The notes under the pieces were generated by a model. The model made no database searches, was not told where the DNA came from, and worked only from the letters and a program-made list of their open reading frames with translations. 64,000 nucleotides of DNA from NCBI RefSeq assembly GCF_946478785.1, contig NZ_CAMLDD010000007.1, forward strand, positions 1 through 64,000, given 5' to 3'. The stretch is from an uncultured Flavobacterium sp. GTDB lineage: Bacteria; Bacteroidota; Bacteroidia; Flavobacteriales; Flavobacteriaceae. The translations under genes and the position numbers were made by a program. Positions 43,635 through 53,351 of the stretch are shown piece after piece (positions within the stretch are counted from its first letter, which is position 1; each line of letters starts with the position of its first letter).

Positions 43635-46600
43635 ATGGCACAATTCAATTTCAATAAATGGAATACAATTATGGGTTGGTTTGCATTTGCAATCGCTTTA
43701 ATTACCTACACATTAACTGTTGAACCTACCATGAGCTTCTGGGATTGCGGCGAATATATTGCTACAGCTGCTAAGCTTGAAGTTGGACATCCACCGGGAG
43801 CACCTCTATACCAAATGATGGGTGCTTTTTTTGCCATGTTTGCAATCGATGACCAGCATGTCGCATTAATGGTAAACATGATGTCTGTCTTTTCTAGTGC
43901 TTTTACCATTTTATTTATGTTTTGGTCATCGTCTATGATTTTGAAAAAAATTGTAGCCCGTTCTGCCGAAATCGATCAAAATAATTCAATTGTTATCTTA
44001 GGAAGTTCTTTAGTTGGAGCTTTAGCCTATACATTTTCAGACAGCTTTTGGTATAATGCTGTTGAAGCCGAAGTTTATGCTATGGCTTCATTATTAATTG
44101 CATTGCTTTTCTGGCTTGGATTACGTTGGGAGCAGGATATGAACGAACCAAAAGGAAATAAATGGTTGTTAATTATTTCGCTTGTTGTGGGGCTTTCGTT
44201 TGGAGTTCACTTCATGGCGTTATTAACGATTCCTGCCATTGGTTTTCTTTATTATTTTAAACATTACGAAAAAGTTACTATAAAAAATTTCATCATTGCC
44301 AACGCTGTAGTTATTGCAATTTTGTTGTTTATTTTTAAATTACTACTTCCCTTAACCATGGCTTTCTTTGGCAAAACAGAAATATTCATGGTAAATAGCC
44401 TGGGATTACCTTTTAACTCAGGAACTATTTTTGTTGCATTGCTTTTTATTGCTTTCTTTTATTTTGGATTAAAATACACCAAACAAAAAGGATTTGTTTT
44501 CTATAACACTATTATTCTATGTATTCTGTTTATCCTGATTGGTTTTTCTACCTGGATGATGCTGCCTGTACGTGCTAATGCCAATACAGTTATCAATGAA
44601 AATAAACCATCGGATGCTACAGAAGTCTTAGCATATTATAACCGGGAACAATATGGTGTAAACCCATTGTTTTATGGCCCTCAATACACTGAAGTTTTTG
44701 CCGGTCTGGACGAAAAGACTCCTTATCTTGACAAAGCGCCAAATTACGAAAGAGATTATAAAACTGGTAAATACATCATTACCAACAATTATAAAAATGC
44801 AGAACAGAATAGCGATGACAACCAAAAAACGATTCTGCCGAGAATGTGGAGTACTGAAAATGGACATATCCAAAACTACATCAATTTCACAAATCCTCCA
44901 AAATTCAGCATCAATCCTAATTATGACTATGAAGATGACTTAGGAAAATACGGAATTGATGCAAATCAGTTAAGTGAAGACGAATACAATAAAGCCATTG
45001 CTCAGTTGCGCAACGAGGTCGAAAAGACAGTTCATGAATTTAGACAGGCTTACGCACAAAAACAAATTGACAACGAGGGTTATGTAAAATTCTTAAGAAG
45101 TTACAGTGATTATTTAATAATCGAAAAACCATCAACGGTTGATAATTTCAGTTTCATGTTCGAATATCAGTTTGGCTATATGTACTGGAGATATTTTATG
45201 TGGAATTTCGTAGGACGCCAAAGTGATGTTCAGGGAAAATACGACAATTTGGATGGTAACTGGATTAGCGGAATTAAACCCTTAGATTCATTGCATTTGG
45301 GTTCTCAGGATAATTTACCTTCAGACGTTTTAAACAATAAAGGGAGAAATGTTTACTTTTTCTTACCATTTATTTTAGGACTTATCGGGCTTATGTACCA
45401 TGCAAATAAAGACCTTAAAAGCTTTTACGTACTTTTAGCACTGTTTTTATTTACAGGAATTGCACTTAAAATTTACCTGAACGAAAGACCTTTTGAACCC
45501 CGCGAAAGAGATTATGCCTTAGTTGGGTCGTTTTATGTTTTTGCAATTTGGATAGGTTTCGGGGTTTATTCTTTATATGAGACTATTCAAAAATACCTGG
45601 CCCCTAAAATTGCAGGTCCAATTATTATTGCCGGCAGTTTATTAGCAGCACCAGTCCTAATGGCTTCGCAAAATTGGGACGATCATGACAGATCAAATAA
45701 ATATACAGCTGTCGCAATGGCAAAAGCATACCTCACATCGTGTGATAAAAATGCCATTTTGTTTACCATTGGTGACAATGACACATTCCCATTATGGTAT
45801 GCACAGGAGATTGAACACATTAGGACCGATGTGAAAATTGTCAACACAAGTCTTTTCATGACCGATTGGTATATCGATCAAATGAAAGCCAAAGCTTATG
45901 AATCTAATCCGTTACCAATATCATTTACACATGATGAATACGTAGGTGATAAATTAGATTATGTAGCCTATATCCCAAAAACAGAAGCGCGCTGGGATAT
46001 TAATGATTTTATTAGTTTTATTAAAAACCCAAAATCAACTGTTGGTTTACAAAATGGTCAAACAATTCACTTTTTTCCAACTAATAAAATTAGAATTTCA
46101 GTTGACAAAAATACAATTATCAAAAACAAGGTTGTAAACCCTAAATACAACGACTCAATCGTACCGTATATGGATATAGACATCAAAGGAAGTGCTATAT
46201 ATAAAAACCGCCTGATGATGCTGGATATATTAGCAAATAACAACTGGAAAAGACCAATCTATTTTAGTGGTGGAGCTTTTGACGATGAAGATTATTTATG
46301 GTTAAAAGATTATCTTCAATTAGACGGAATGGTATACAAATTAGTTCCAATCAAAAACACTCCTTCAAAAGACGGAGGACCAATGGACATGGGACAAATT
46401 GATGCCGATAAAATGTATGATATCGTAACCAAGTGGGATTGGGGAAATAGCAATGGCAACATTTATCATGATCCTGAAACAAGAAGAAACAGTATCACAT
46501 ATCGTACAAATCTTTCCCGTTTAATGAATCAGCTTATTGAAGAAGGTAAAATTAACAAAGCTAAAAACATCATCAATTTAGCAATTACAAAAATGCCATT

Positions 46601-46913
46601 AGATAAATTTGGATATTATTCTTTGGTAGAACCTTTTACAGGTGGCTATTATAAAGTTGGTGAAAAAGAAAAAGCACAGGATTTGCTAAACAAACTGATT
46701 CAGAAATACAAAGAGAATCTTAATTATTATGCCACTTTAAGCGGAGCTGACCAATCTGATTTGGCCATTGATATCATAACCGATATCGAACGCTACAGAA
46801 GCCTGCTTCAGGTTATGAAAGAAAATAAAGACATGACTTTTTATAACAATCATAAAACAGTCTTTAATACTTATGTAAATGTGTTCGAACGTTTTGGTCG
46901 TGAAAAAGAATAA
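43635..46913 (+). CDS. DUF2723-family membrane protein (GT117-like O-mannosyltransferase)
   Basis: This 1092-residue polytopic protein has about ten to twelve N-terminal helices (1-330 and again 570-680), then a large soluble C-terminal part (about 690-1092) with TPR-like repeats near the end (LIEEGKINKAKNIINLAITKMP, YKVGEKEKAQDLLNKLI). The opening WDCGEYIATAAKLEVGHPPGAP is the DUF2723 signature and includes the catalytic-type acidic residues of GT-C glycosyltransferases. Members are thought to glycosylate proteins at the inner membrane, as in Bacteroidota general O-glycosylation. It stands alone with its own terminator. Confidence 0.88.
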   Translation: MAQFNFNKWNTIMGWFAFAIALITYTLTVEPTMSFWDCGEYIATAAKLEVGHPPGAPLYQMMGAFFAMFAIDDQHVALMVNMMSVFSSAFTILFMFWSSSMILKKIVARSAEIDQNNSIVILGSSLVGALAYTFSDSFWYNAVEAEVYAMASLLIALLFWLGLRWEQDMNEPKGNKWLLIISLVVGLSFGVHFMALLTIPAIGFLYYFKHYEKVTIKNFIIANAVVIAILLFIFKLLLPLTMAFFGKTEIFMVNSLGLPFNSGTIFVALLFIAFFYFGLKYTKQKGFVFYNTIILCILFILIGFSTWMMLPVRANANTVINENKPSDATEVLAYYNREQYGVNPLFYGPQYTEVFAGLDEKTPYLDKAPNYERDYKTGKYIITNNYKNAEQNSDDNQKTILPRMWSTENGHIQNYINFTNPPKFSINPNYDYEDDLGKYGIDANQLSEDEYNKAIAQLRNEVEKTVHEFRQAYAQKQIDNEGYVKFLRSYSDYLIIEKPSTVDNFSFMFEYQFGYMYWRYFMWNFVGRQSDVQGKYDNLDGNWISGIKPLDSLHLGSQDNLPSDVLNNKGRNVYFFLPFILGLIGLMYHANKDLKSFYVLLALFLFTGIALKIYLNERPFEPRERDYALVGSFYVFAIWIGFGVYSLYETIQKYLAPKIAGPIIIAGSLLAAPVLMASQNWDDHDRSNKYTAVAMAKAYLTSCDKNAILFTIGDNDTFPLWYAQEIEHIRTDVKIVNTSLFMTDWYIDQMKAKAYESNPLPISFTHDEYVGDKLDYVAYIPKTEARWDINDFISFIKNPKSTVGLQNGQTIHFFPTNKIRISVDKNTIIKNKVVNPKYNDSIVPYMDIDIKGSAIYKNRLMMLDILANNNWKRPIYFSGGAFDDEDYLWLKDYLQLDGMVYKLVPIKNTPSKDGGPMDMGQIDADKMYDIVTKWDWGNSNGNIYHDPETRRNSITYRTNLSRLMNQLIEEGKINKAKNIINLAITKMPLDKFGYYSLVEPFTGGYYKVGEKEKAQDLLNKLIQKYKENLNYYATLSGADQSDLAIDIITDIERYRSLLQVMKENKDMTFYNNHKTVFNTYVNVFERFGREKE

Positions 46914-46935
46914 TATACGAAAAATATACTGATTA

Positions 46936-46976
46936 AAAAAATGCAGCACTGTTAGATAAATAGAGCTGCATTTTTT
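46936..46976 (+). terminator. terminator after DUF2723 gene
   Basis: Twelve-bp stem (AAAAAATGCAGC and complement) with a 17-base loop, ending in six T. Confidence 0.8.
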
Positions 46977-47005
46977 AATTTTACATATCTCTAAATTGTT
47001 TCAAA

Positions 47006-47641
47006 ATGAGCTTTTACTGGGTCAAAACAAATTCATTTATAAAAACGGTATTTTCTAAATATTGTTGGGACATTCCGAACAAAGAAAAGAAAATATACCT
47101 CACATTTGATGATGGCCCAACTCCCGAAATTACTGATTGGGTTTTATCTGAATTGAAAAAATTTGATGCAAAAGCAACCTTTTTTTGCATTGGCAAAAAT
47201 ATTAATGCAAATATTTCCTTATTTGAAAAGTTAATCGCAGAAGGTCATTCAATTGGAAACCACACCATGAATCATGCAAACGGATGGAAAAGTCAAACAA
47301 ACGATTATATTGAAAGTGTAAAGAATTGTGCTGCCGTATTAGCAGGCAAAAAACTAAGCAGTTTATTATTTCGTCCTCCTTACGGAAAAATCAAAAAGGC
47401 ACAATCGAAAATCTTAAGAAATTTAGGCTACAAAATAGTGATGTGGGATGTTTTAAGTGCCGACTTTGATCAAAGCATTACTCCTGAAAAATGCCTGGAA
47501 AATGTAACTAAAAACGTAAAATCAGGAAGCGTAATTGTTTTCCACGACAGTATAAAAGCATCGCAAAATTTAAAATTTGCTTTACCTAAAACTTTGAGCT
47601 TTCTAAAAGAAAATGGATTTGTATTTGATGTTGTCAGCTAA
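47006..47641 (+). CDS. NodB-type polysaccharide deacetylase
   Basis: This 211-residue carbohydrate esterase family 4 protein has motif 1 TFDDGP (Asp35/Asp36), motif 2 HSIGNHTMNH (His82... His86, His90 as zinc ligands), motif 3 RPPYGK, and later WDVLSADFD and VFHDS. The metal-binding set is complete, so the protein should be active on an N-acetylated glycan. There is no signal peptide, so either it is cytoplasmic or export is by another route. The neighbouring DUF2723 gene is separated by a terminator. Confidence 0.9.
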   Translation: MSFYWVKTNSFIKTVFSKYCWDIPNKEKKIYLTFDDGPTPEITDWVLSELKKFDAKATFFCIGKNINANISLFEKLIAEGHSIGNHTMNHANGWKSQTNDYIESVKNCAAVLAGKKLSSLLFRPPYGKIKKAQSKILRNLGYKIVMWDVLSADFDQSITPEKCLENVTKNVKSGSVIVFHDSIKASQNLKFALPKTLSFLKENGFVFDVVS

Positions 47642-47665
47642 CTACATCATCTAATGAAGAAATCT

Positions 47666-47968
47666 TTATGAGCCGAACTGTTCCTGAACAATTCCGATAA
47701 TAGTATTAGCATCCAATTCTCCGGATTGCCTCCAGATCATTTGCCCTTCTTTATATATCATCAAGGTAGGAAGTCCTTTAATTCGTAAAGCTTCTGCCAA
47801 TTCCTGATTTTTATCAACATCAATTTTAATTACCTTGGCTTTATCACCAAGCGCAGCTGCAACATCCTTAATAACAGGATGCATAGAAACTGACGATTCG
47901 TTCCAATCCGTGTAAAAATCAATTAACACAGGAACCTGAGCATTTATTAGTTCTCCAAATTTTGACAT
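47666..47968 (-). CDS. thioredoxin-fold protein lacking active-site cysteines
   Basis: This 100-residue protein aligns with thioredoxin over its whole length (VLIDFYTDW at the end of the second strand, KIDVDKNQELAEALRIKGLPTLMIY including the cis-Pro). Where WCGPC should be, it reads WNESS (Trp22 to Ser26). No cysteine is found anywhere in the protein, so it cannot be an oxidoreductase. Such proteins act as chaperones or binding modules. It is divergent from nothing near and convergent with the deacetylase gene. Confidence 0.85.
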   Translation of the reverse strand: MSKFGELINAQVPVLIDFYTDWNESSVSMHPVIKDVAAALGDKAKVIKIDVDKNQELAEALRIKGLPTLMIYKEGQMIWRQSGELDANTIIGIVQEQFGS

Positions 47969-48040
47969 AAAACCAAAAATTTAAATTTTTAAATCCACAA
48001 AAAGAGATTACCGTTATACAAATGTAGCATTTTTACCGAA

Positions 48041-49276
48041 TTAAGCCACATTGTTACCTTTTTTTAGTTCGATAACTGTGATTTCCGGCATTATACCGAC
48101 TCGTCCCGGATAGGCATGAAAACCAAAGCCTCTGTTTACATAAACATATCGCCCCATGTTTTCATATAAACCAGCCCATTGTTTATAAATGTATTGTGCT
48201 AAACTCCATTTAAAATATCCCGGAATCTCGATTCCAAATTGCATTCCATGGGTATGACCTGACAAAGTCAAATGAAAGTTTTTAGGATGATCTTTAATTT
48301 CTGCATCCCAATGACTTGGATCGTGAGTCATTAAGATTTTAAAATCATTTTGATCAACATATTGTGATGCCTTATTTAAATCTCCGGCTTTCTTAAAATT
48401 TACACCCCAATTCTCTACTCCAACTAATGCAATTTTATCATTTCCTTTTTGAATATAAGCATGCTCGTTCAGCATTAATTTAAATCCAATTTGCCCATAA
48501 AGGCTTTTAATTTCCTGAAAATTTTCGTCTTTTTGTTTTTCTGAAGGCCATGTAACATATTCTCCATAATCATGATTGCCTAAAATCGAAAACTTTCCGT
48601 ATTGATAGTCTTTTATTCTGTTAAAAGCATCTAACCAGGGATGCATTTCTTTAGCATGCGTATTAACAATATCGCCAGTAAATAAAATCATGTCTGATTC
48701 CTGCTCATTGATTAAATCAATAGCATAATTTATTTTCTCTGAATCGTCAAAACTTCCACTATGTACATCTGAGATCTGCGTAATTTTAAAACCATCAAAA
48801 GCATCTGGCAAATCAGGAAAAAAAATCGTTTGTTTAAAAACTTTAAAATTATATTTTCCTTCAAAAATTCCGTAAATTAATGATAAAAAGGGAACAGCTG
48901 CTAATCCTAAGGCAATTTGACTAATAAACTTTCGCCTGTCTGGCATCATCTCTTTTCGTGGCGAATTGTACATGAAATAGTTTAAGATACTGGCTCCAAT
49001 TCTAAAAATGTCTTCTCCAAACAAAATAAGCGTAATTACAATTTTAGGAACGTAAACCAACAACATTAAACCCATTGTAAACATGGTGTATTTGGTTTGT
49101 CCAATTGAGCGGTCAAACTGCATAAAAGAATAGATAATGAAAGCTAATAGCAATACACTAATAACCTGATAAGCCACTAAAACCCATCTCAATTTAATCA
49201 AAGTACGAAAGGCCTGATAGGCATAGAACTCAATAAGTAAAAAAAGAGCGCACAGAATTACAAAACGAAGAATCAT
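48041..49276 (-). CDS. membrane-anchored metallophosphoesterase
   Basis: This 411-residue protein has three to four N-terminal membrane helices (about 1-100), a basic RRKF segment followed by another hydrophobic stretch (about 120-145), and a calcineurin-like phosphoesterase domain (about 160-400). All metal motifs are present: DVHSG, GDIVN, GNHD, MTHD and SGHTHG. It resembles YkuE/YaeI-like enzymes that hydrolyse lipid A precursors or other phosphoesters; the exact substrate is not clear. It is a single gene on the minus strand. Confidence 0.85.
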   Translation of the reverse strand: MILRFVILCALFLLIEFYAYQAFRTLIKLRWVLVAYQVISVLLLAFIIYSFMQFDRSIGQTKYTMFTMGLMLLVYVPKIVITLILFGEDIFRIGASILNYFMYNSPRKEMMPDRRKFISQIALGLAAVPFLSLIYGIFEGKYNFKVFKQTIFFPDLPDAFDGFKITQISDVHSGSFDDSEKINYAIDLINEQESDMILFTGDIVNTHAKEMHPWLDAFNRIKDYQYGKFSILGNHDYGEYVTWPSEKQKDENFQEIKSLYGQIGFKLMLNEHAYIQKGNDKIALVGVENWGVNFKKAGDLNKASQYVDQNDFKILMTHDPSHWDAEIKDHPKNFHLTLSGHTHGMQFGIEIPGYFKWSLAQYIYKQWAGLYENMGRYVYVNRGFGFHAYPGRVGIMPEITVIELKKGNNVA

Positions 49277-49471
49277 TATTTACAGTTTTAAACAAAGTAA
49301 CAAAGAATGGCGTTTTTACAACTGTACATTATAAAAAATTTAACTAGAAACAATACCATTTCAATGAATCAAAATTCATTTATTAAATTAACAATTAACA
49401 TTACATAAATTCAAATAACAAATTAGTTTTTAAAACCCAATTGCTTATTTTTACAGACTAATATTTTTTTT

Positions 49472-52324
49472 ATGTCAACACAAAAACGTCTTTTTCTTCT
49501 CGATGCTTATGCACTCATTTTTCGTGGTTATTATGCCTTTATAAAAAATCCCCGAATTAATTCAAAAGGAATGGATACATCAGCAATCATGGGTTTCATG
49601 AATTCGCTTTTGGATGTTATTAAACGTGAAAAACCAGATCATTTGGCCGTAGCTTTTGATAAGGAAGGAAGCCAGGTAAGAACTGAAATGTATTCAGATT
49701 ATAAAGCCAATCGTGATGCAACTCCCGAAGCCATTAAAATTGCGATTCCATACATTCAGGATTTATTGAGAGCCATGCACATCCCGATTATTGAAATGGC
49801 GGGCTGTGAAGCTGATGATTTGATTGGAACAATTGCCAAACAAGCCGAAAAAGAAAACTACAAAGTCTATATGGTTACACCGGACAAGGATTTTGCACAA
49901 TTAGTTTCTGAAAATATATTCATGTACAAACCAGCCCGTATGGGAAATGGTATAGAAATTTGGGGAGTCCCTGAAGTTCTGGCAAAATTTGAAATTGAAA
50001 GACCGGAACAGGTTATTGACTTTCTTGGAATGATGGGTGATGCCGTGGATAATATCCCGGGATTACCAGGCGTTGGTGAAGTTACTGCCAAAAAGTTCCT
50101 GAAAGAATTTGGCACAATGGAAAACCTTTTGGAGAACACGCATTTACTGAAAGGTAAAATGAAAGAAAACATTGAGGCCAATAAAGAAAAAGGAATTTTA
50201 TCTAAAAAACTGGCTACTATAATCTGCGATTGTGATGTTGTTTTTAACGAAAACGACTACGAACTTTCACGTCCTGATATCGAAAAAACCGATGCTATTT
50301 TCCAGGAATTAGAATTCAGAAGAATGGCAGAACAATTTGATAATTTGTTTAAAGTGGGCGGAGGAAATGAATTAGCTACTTCATCAACTCCGGTTTCTGA
50401 TGCCAAATTATACAAAAAACCACAACCCAAAAACGAAGATCAATTTGATCTTTTTGGTAACGGAGGAACTTCTGATGAAGATATTGAAGCTTCCAGAAAT
50501 TCATTTTACAATACTTTAGAAAACACACCTCACTCCTATCAACTTGTTCAGGGTGACTTAGGAATTAAGTTGCTTTTGCAAAATTTACAAAAACAGACTT
50601 CGGTTTGTTTTGATACCGAAACTACAAGTTTGGATGCGTTAAATGCTGAGTTGGTTGGGATTTCTTTCTCTTATGAAAAAGGAAAGGGATATTATGTTCC
50701 GTTTCCGGAAAGTCAGGAAGATGCTCAAATATTAATTGAAAAATTCAGACCATTTTTTGAGAATGAAGAAATCGAAAAAATTGGTCAGAATTTAAAATAT
50801 GATTTAAAAATTCTTTCAAATTATGGCGTAACTGTAAAAGGAAAACTTTTCGACACCATGATTGCGCACTATCTGATAAATCCGGATATGCGTCATAACA
50901 TGGATATTTTAGCTGAAACTTATTTGAAATATTCGCCAAAATCAATTGAAACTTTAATTGGAAAAAAAGGCAAAAATCAGATTTCAATGCGTGATGTTGC
51001 ACTTGAAGATATTAAGGAATATGCTGCAGAAGATGCTGATGTTACTCTTCAATTAAAAGAAATCTTCACCACTGAATTAGACAAGACCGAAACCAAAAAG
51101 TTATTTGACGAAATAGAAATCCCATTAGTAAGCGTTTTAGCGGATATGGAAACAGAAGGAATTCGTTTGGATGTAGAATTCTTAAAATCAATGTCGACCG
51201 AAATGGAGGTTGAAATTAAGACTTTGGAAGAAAATATCTATGAAACTGCTGGGGAAAAATTCAATTTAGCTTCGCCGAAACAATTAGGAGATGTTTTATT
51301 TGACAAACTAAAAATTGGCGGTGCAAAGCAAAAGAAAACCAAAACGGGTCAATATGCAACCGGAGAAGAAGTTTTGACTTATTTAGCCAATGATAATCCG
51401 ATTGTGAAAGAAATTCTGGATTGGCGTCAAATGGTAAAATTACAAAGCACTTATATTTTGGCTTTGCCGGAACAAGTTGACAAGAAAACATTGCGCGTTC
51501 ATACAGATTATATGCAAACTGTTGCCGCAACAGGTCGTTTGAGTTCTAATAATCCTAACTTACAAAACATTCCGATTCGTACTGAAAGAGGTCGCCAGAT
51601 TCGTAAAGCGTTTGTCGCTCGTGACGAAAACCACACCTTAATTTCTGCCGATTATTCTCAAATAGAATTAAGAATCATTGCAGCATTAAGTGGCGAAGAA
51701 AATATGATTAAAGCTTTTCAGGACGGAGAAGACATTCACAAAGCTACAGCTGCAAAAGTTTTTAATGTTCCTTTGGATGAAGTTTCCCGTGAACAGAGAA
51801 GTAATGCTAAAACCGTAAACTTCGGAATTATATATGGTGTTTCCGCTTTTGGATTAAGCAATCAAACTTCCTTATCCCGTAGTGAAAGTGCTGCGTTAAT
51901 TGAAGCCTATTACAAAACATACCCGAGATTAAAATCATATATCAGTGAGCAAATAGAATTTGCACGCGAAAAAGGCTATGTCCAAACTATTTTAGGACGT
52001 CGTCGTTATCTGAAAGACATTAACTCTGCAAACGCAGTCGTTAGAAGTGCTGCTGAAAGAAATGCTGTAAATGCACCAATTCAGGGAAGTGCTGCCGATG
52101 TGATTAAAATTGCCATGATCAACATTCATAAAAAATTAAAAGAAGAAAACTGGAAATCTAAAATGCTGCTTCAGGTACATGATGAGCTTGTGTTTGATGT
52201 ACACAACGACGAACTAGAAAAAATCCAGCCTATGATTAAACATGAAATGGAAAATGCTTTTATTATGAGCGTTCCTTTAGATGTTGAATTAGGTTTGGGT
52301 AATGACTGGCTAGCGGCCCATTAG
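49472..52324 (+). CDS. polA: DNA polymerase I
   Basis: This 950-residue polymerase has a 5' nuclease domain (about 1-300), a 3'-5' exonuclease domain (about 340-510, with DTETT, NLKYD and YAAEDADV, all acidic residues kept, so proofreading is likely intact) and the polymerase domain (about 540-950, with DYSQIELRI, a fingers-region FGIIYGVSAFGLS and the catalytic VHDELVF). Length and order are standard. It fills gaps in repair and removes Okazaki primers. Confidence 0.97.
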   Translation: MSTQKRLFLLDAYALIFRGYYAFIKNPRINSKGMDTSAIMGFMNSLLDVIKREKPDHLAVAFDKEGSQVRTEMYSDYKANRDATPEAIKIAIPYIQDLLRAMHIPIIEMAGCEADDLIGTIAKQAEKENYKVYMVTPDKDFAQLVSENIFMYKPARMGNGIEIWGVPEVLAKFEIERPEQVIDFLGMMGDAVDNIPGLPGVGEVTAKKFLKEFGTMENLLENTHLLKGKMKENIEANKEKGILSKKLATIICDCDVVFNENDYELSRPDIEKTDAIFQELEFRRMAEQFDNLFKVGGGNELATSSTPVSDAKLYKKPQPKNEDQFDLFGNGGTSDEDIEASRNSFYNTLENTPHSYQLVQGDLGIKLLLQNLQKQTSVCFDTETTSLDALNAELVGISFSYEKGKGYYVPFPESQEDAQILIEKFRPFFENEEIEKIGQNLKYDLKILSNYGVTVKGKLFDTMIAHYLINPDMRHNMDILAETYLKYSPKSIETLIGKKGKNQISMRDVALEDIKEYAAEDADVTLQLKEIFTTELDKTETKKLFDEIEIPLVSVLADMETEGIRLDVEFLKSMSTEMEVEIKTLEENIYETAGEKFNLASPKQLGDVLFDKLKIGGAKQKKTKTGQYATGEEVLTYLANDNPIVKEILDWRQMVKLQSTYILALPEQVDKKTLRVHTDYMQTVAATGRLSSNNPNLQNIPIRTERGRQIRKAFVARDENHTLISADYSQIELRIIAALSGEENMIKAFQDGEDIHKATAAKVFNVPLDEVSREQRSNAKTVNFGIIYGVSAFGLSNQTSLSRSESAALIEAYYKTYPRLKSYISEQIEFAREKGYVQTILGRRRYLKDINSANAVVRSAAERNAVNAPIQGSAADVIKIAMINIHKKLKEENWKSKMLLQVHDELVFDVHNDELEKIQPMIKHEMENAFIMSVPLDVELGLGNDWLAAH

Positions 52325-52349
52325 AAAAAATACATTTATGTAAACGAGA

Positions 52350-52373
52350 AACGTCCTGAAAATTCAGGACGTT
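52350..52373. terminator. terminator after polA
   Basis: Eleven-bp stem AACGTCCTGAA / TTCAGGACGTT, then T-rich sequence; also usable by the convergent gene. Confidence 0.8.
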
Positions 52374-52398
52374 CTTTTATTCATCAATAAAAGTTCTA

Positions 52399-52854
52399 TT
52401 AAGATGCTAATCCTGCAATAACTGCAAATACTAATATCAATCCGTACACTATCATAATAGATAAAGTAAAGATTCCGACAAATTTATAGTGTGATTTTAA
52501 ATATTCAAAAGAATTAGTAAGTGCTTCTGAATCATTTTCTCTAAAAGCTCTTTTTGCATTTGTTGCGAATTTATTTAAATAATAAACAGGAAAAAAATAG
52601 ATCGCCGCTAAAACAATATAAAGTATAGCTATCATTAGACCAAAAGAACCTCCCATTCCTCCCATTCCGGGGATAGTATTACCTAAAGTCGAAAAAATTG
52701 TTCCAGCAAAAATAGCCGCAATAATTAAAAATCCAATGCCTATAAACCCAATGATGGATAAAAAATAAGCCCATTTTGCGGTTTCTTTTAAAAAGTCTTT
52801 TGCAGATTGTTCGAGATGCAGCTCAAATTTTTCAAAAACTGAAGATTCTTCCAT
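52399..52854 (-). CDS. DUF5362-like membrane protein
   Basis: This 151-residue protein has three to four membrane helices and a Gly/Met-rich stretch between helix 1 and 2 (GNTIPGMGGMGGSFG). The segment ATNAKRAFRENDSEALTNSFEYLKSHYKFVG is typical of the DUF5362 family. The function is unknown. ATG 52854 is chosen because the upstream nine codons look unlike protein. Confidence 0.75.
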   Translation of the reverse strand: MEESSVFEKFELHLEQSAKDFLKETAKWAYFLSIIGFIGIGFLIIAAIFAGTIFSTLGNTIPGMGGMGGSFGLMIAILYIVLAAIYFFPVYYLNKFATNAKRAFRENDSEALTNSFEYLKSHYKFVGIFTLSIMIVYGLILVFAVIAGLAS

Positions 52855-52997
52855 TTTGTATGTTTTTTGGTTAAGAAACAAACATAAGAAAATTAATGTT
52901 ATAATTTTTAAATTACTTAAAGCTACTTCAATTTATAAATGAAGATATTATACTCTATTTAAAAATCTGAGTTTTTCCTTTTTCAGTTTACACAAAA

Positions 52998-53024
52998 AAA
53001 CCATCACTAAAAAAGTGATGGTTT
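52998..53024 (-). terminator. terminator after tRNA-Thr copy at 53033
   Basis: Ten-bp stem AAACCATCAC / GTGATGGTTT, T-run on the minus strand. Confidence 0.8.
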
Positions 53025-53032
53025 AAAATCTG

Positions 53033-53106
53033 AGCCGGCGGAGGGACTCGAACCCACGACCTGCTGATTACAAATCAGCTGCTCTAGCCAACTGAGCTAC
53101 GCTGGC
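53033..53106 (-). tRNA. tRNA-Thr (UGU), copy 1
   Basis: On the minus strand the acceptor arms are GCCAGCG/CGCCGGC, the anticodon stem GCTGA/TCAGC has loop TTTGTAA (anticodon TGT) and the T arm has GGTTCGAGTCC. It is 74 bases and CCA is not encoded. One A-C mismatch interrupts the acceptor stem. The body is identical to copy 2. Confidence 0.93.
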
Positions 53107-53121
53107 GACTCATTACGGGTG

Positions 53122-53152
53122 CAAATATAAAATGGTTTTTTGTATTTCCAAA
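53122..53152 (-). promoter_or_regulatory. promoter of tRNA-Thr copy 1
   Basis: On the minus strand TTTG (53152-53149), 19 bases, TATATTTG (53129-53122), 15 bases before the tRNA. Confidence 0.8.
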
Positions 53153-53177
53153 ATAAATTCACAACAAAATTAAATAA

Positions 53178-53204
53178 AAAACCACCACTAAAAGTGATGG
53201 TTTT
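53178..53204 (-). terminator. terminator after tRNA-Thr copy at 53211
   Basis: Ten-bp stem with one G-U pair (AAACCACCAC / GTGATGGTTT), T-run on the minus strand. Confidence 0.75.
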
Positions 53205-53210
53205 ATGTTG

Positions 53211-53284
53211 AGCCGGCGGAGGGACTCGAACCCACGACCTGCTGATTACAAATCAGCTGCTCTAGCCAACTGAGCTACGCTGGC
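53211..53284 (-). tRNA. tRNA-Thr (UGU), copy 2
   Basis: This tRNA is identical in sequence to copy 1, including the acceptor A-C mismatch, and shares the upstream leader and terminator layout. The two copies are 178 bp apart, a tandem duplication of a whole transcription unit. Confidence 0.93.
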
Positions 53285-53299
53285 GACTCATTACGGGTG

Positions 53300-53330
53300 C
53301 AAATATAAAGCGGTTTTTGGTTTTACCAAA
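53300..53330 (-). promoter_or_regulatory. promoter of tRNA-Thr copy 2
   Basis: On the minus strand TTTG (53330-53327), 19 bases, TATATTTG (53307-53300). The leader to the tRNA is identical in both copies. Confidence 0.8.
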
Positions 53331-53351
53331 ATAAATCTGCACTTTTTTATA

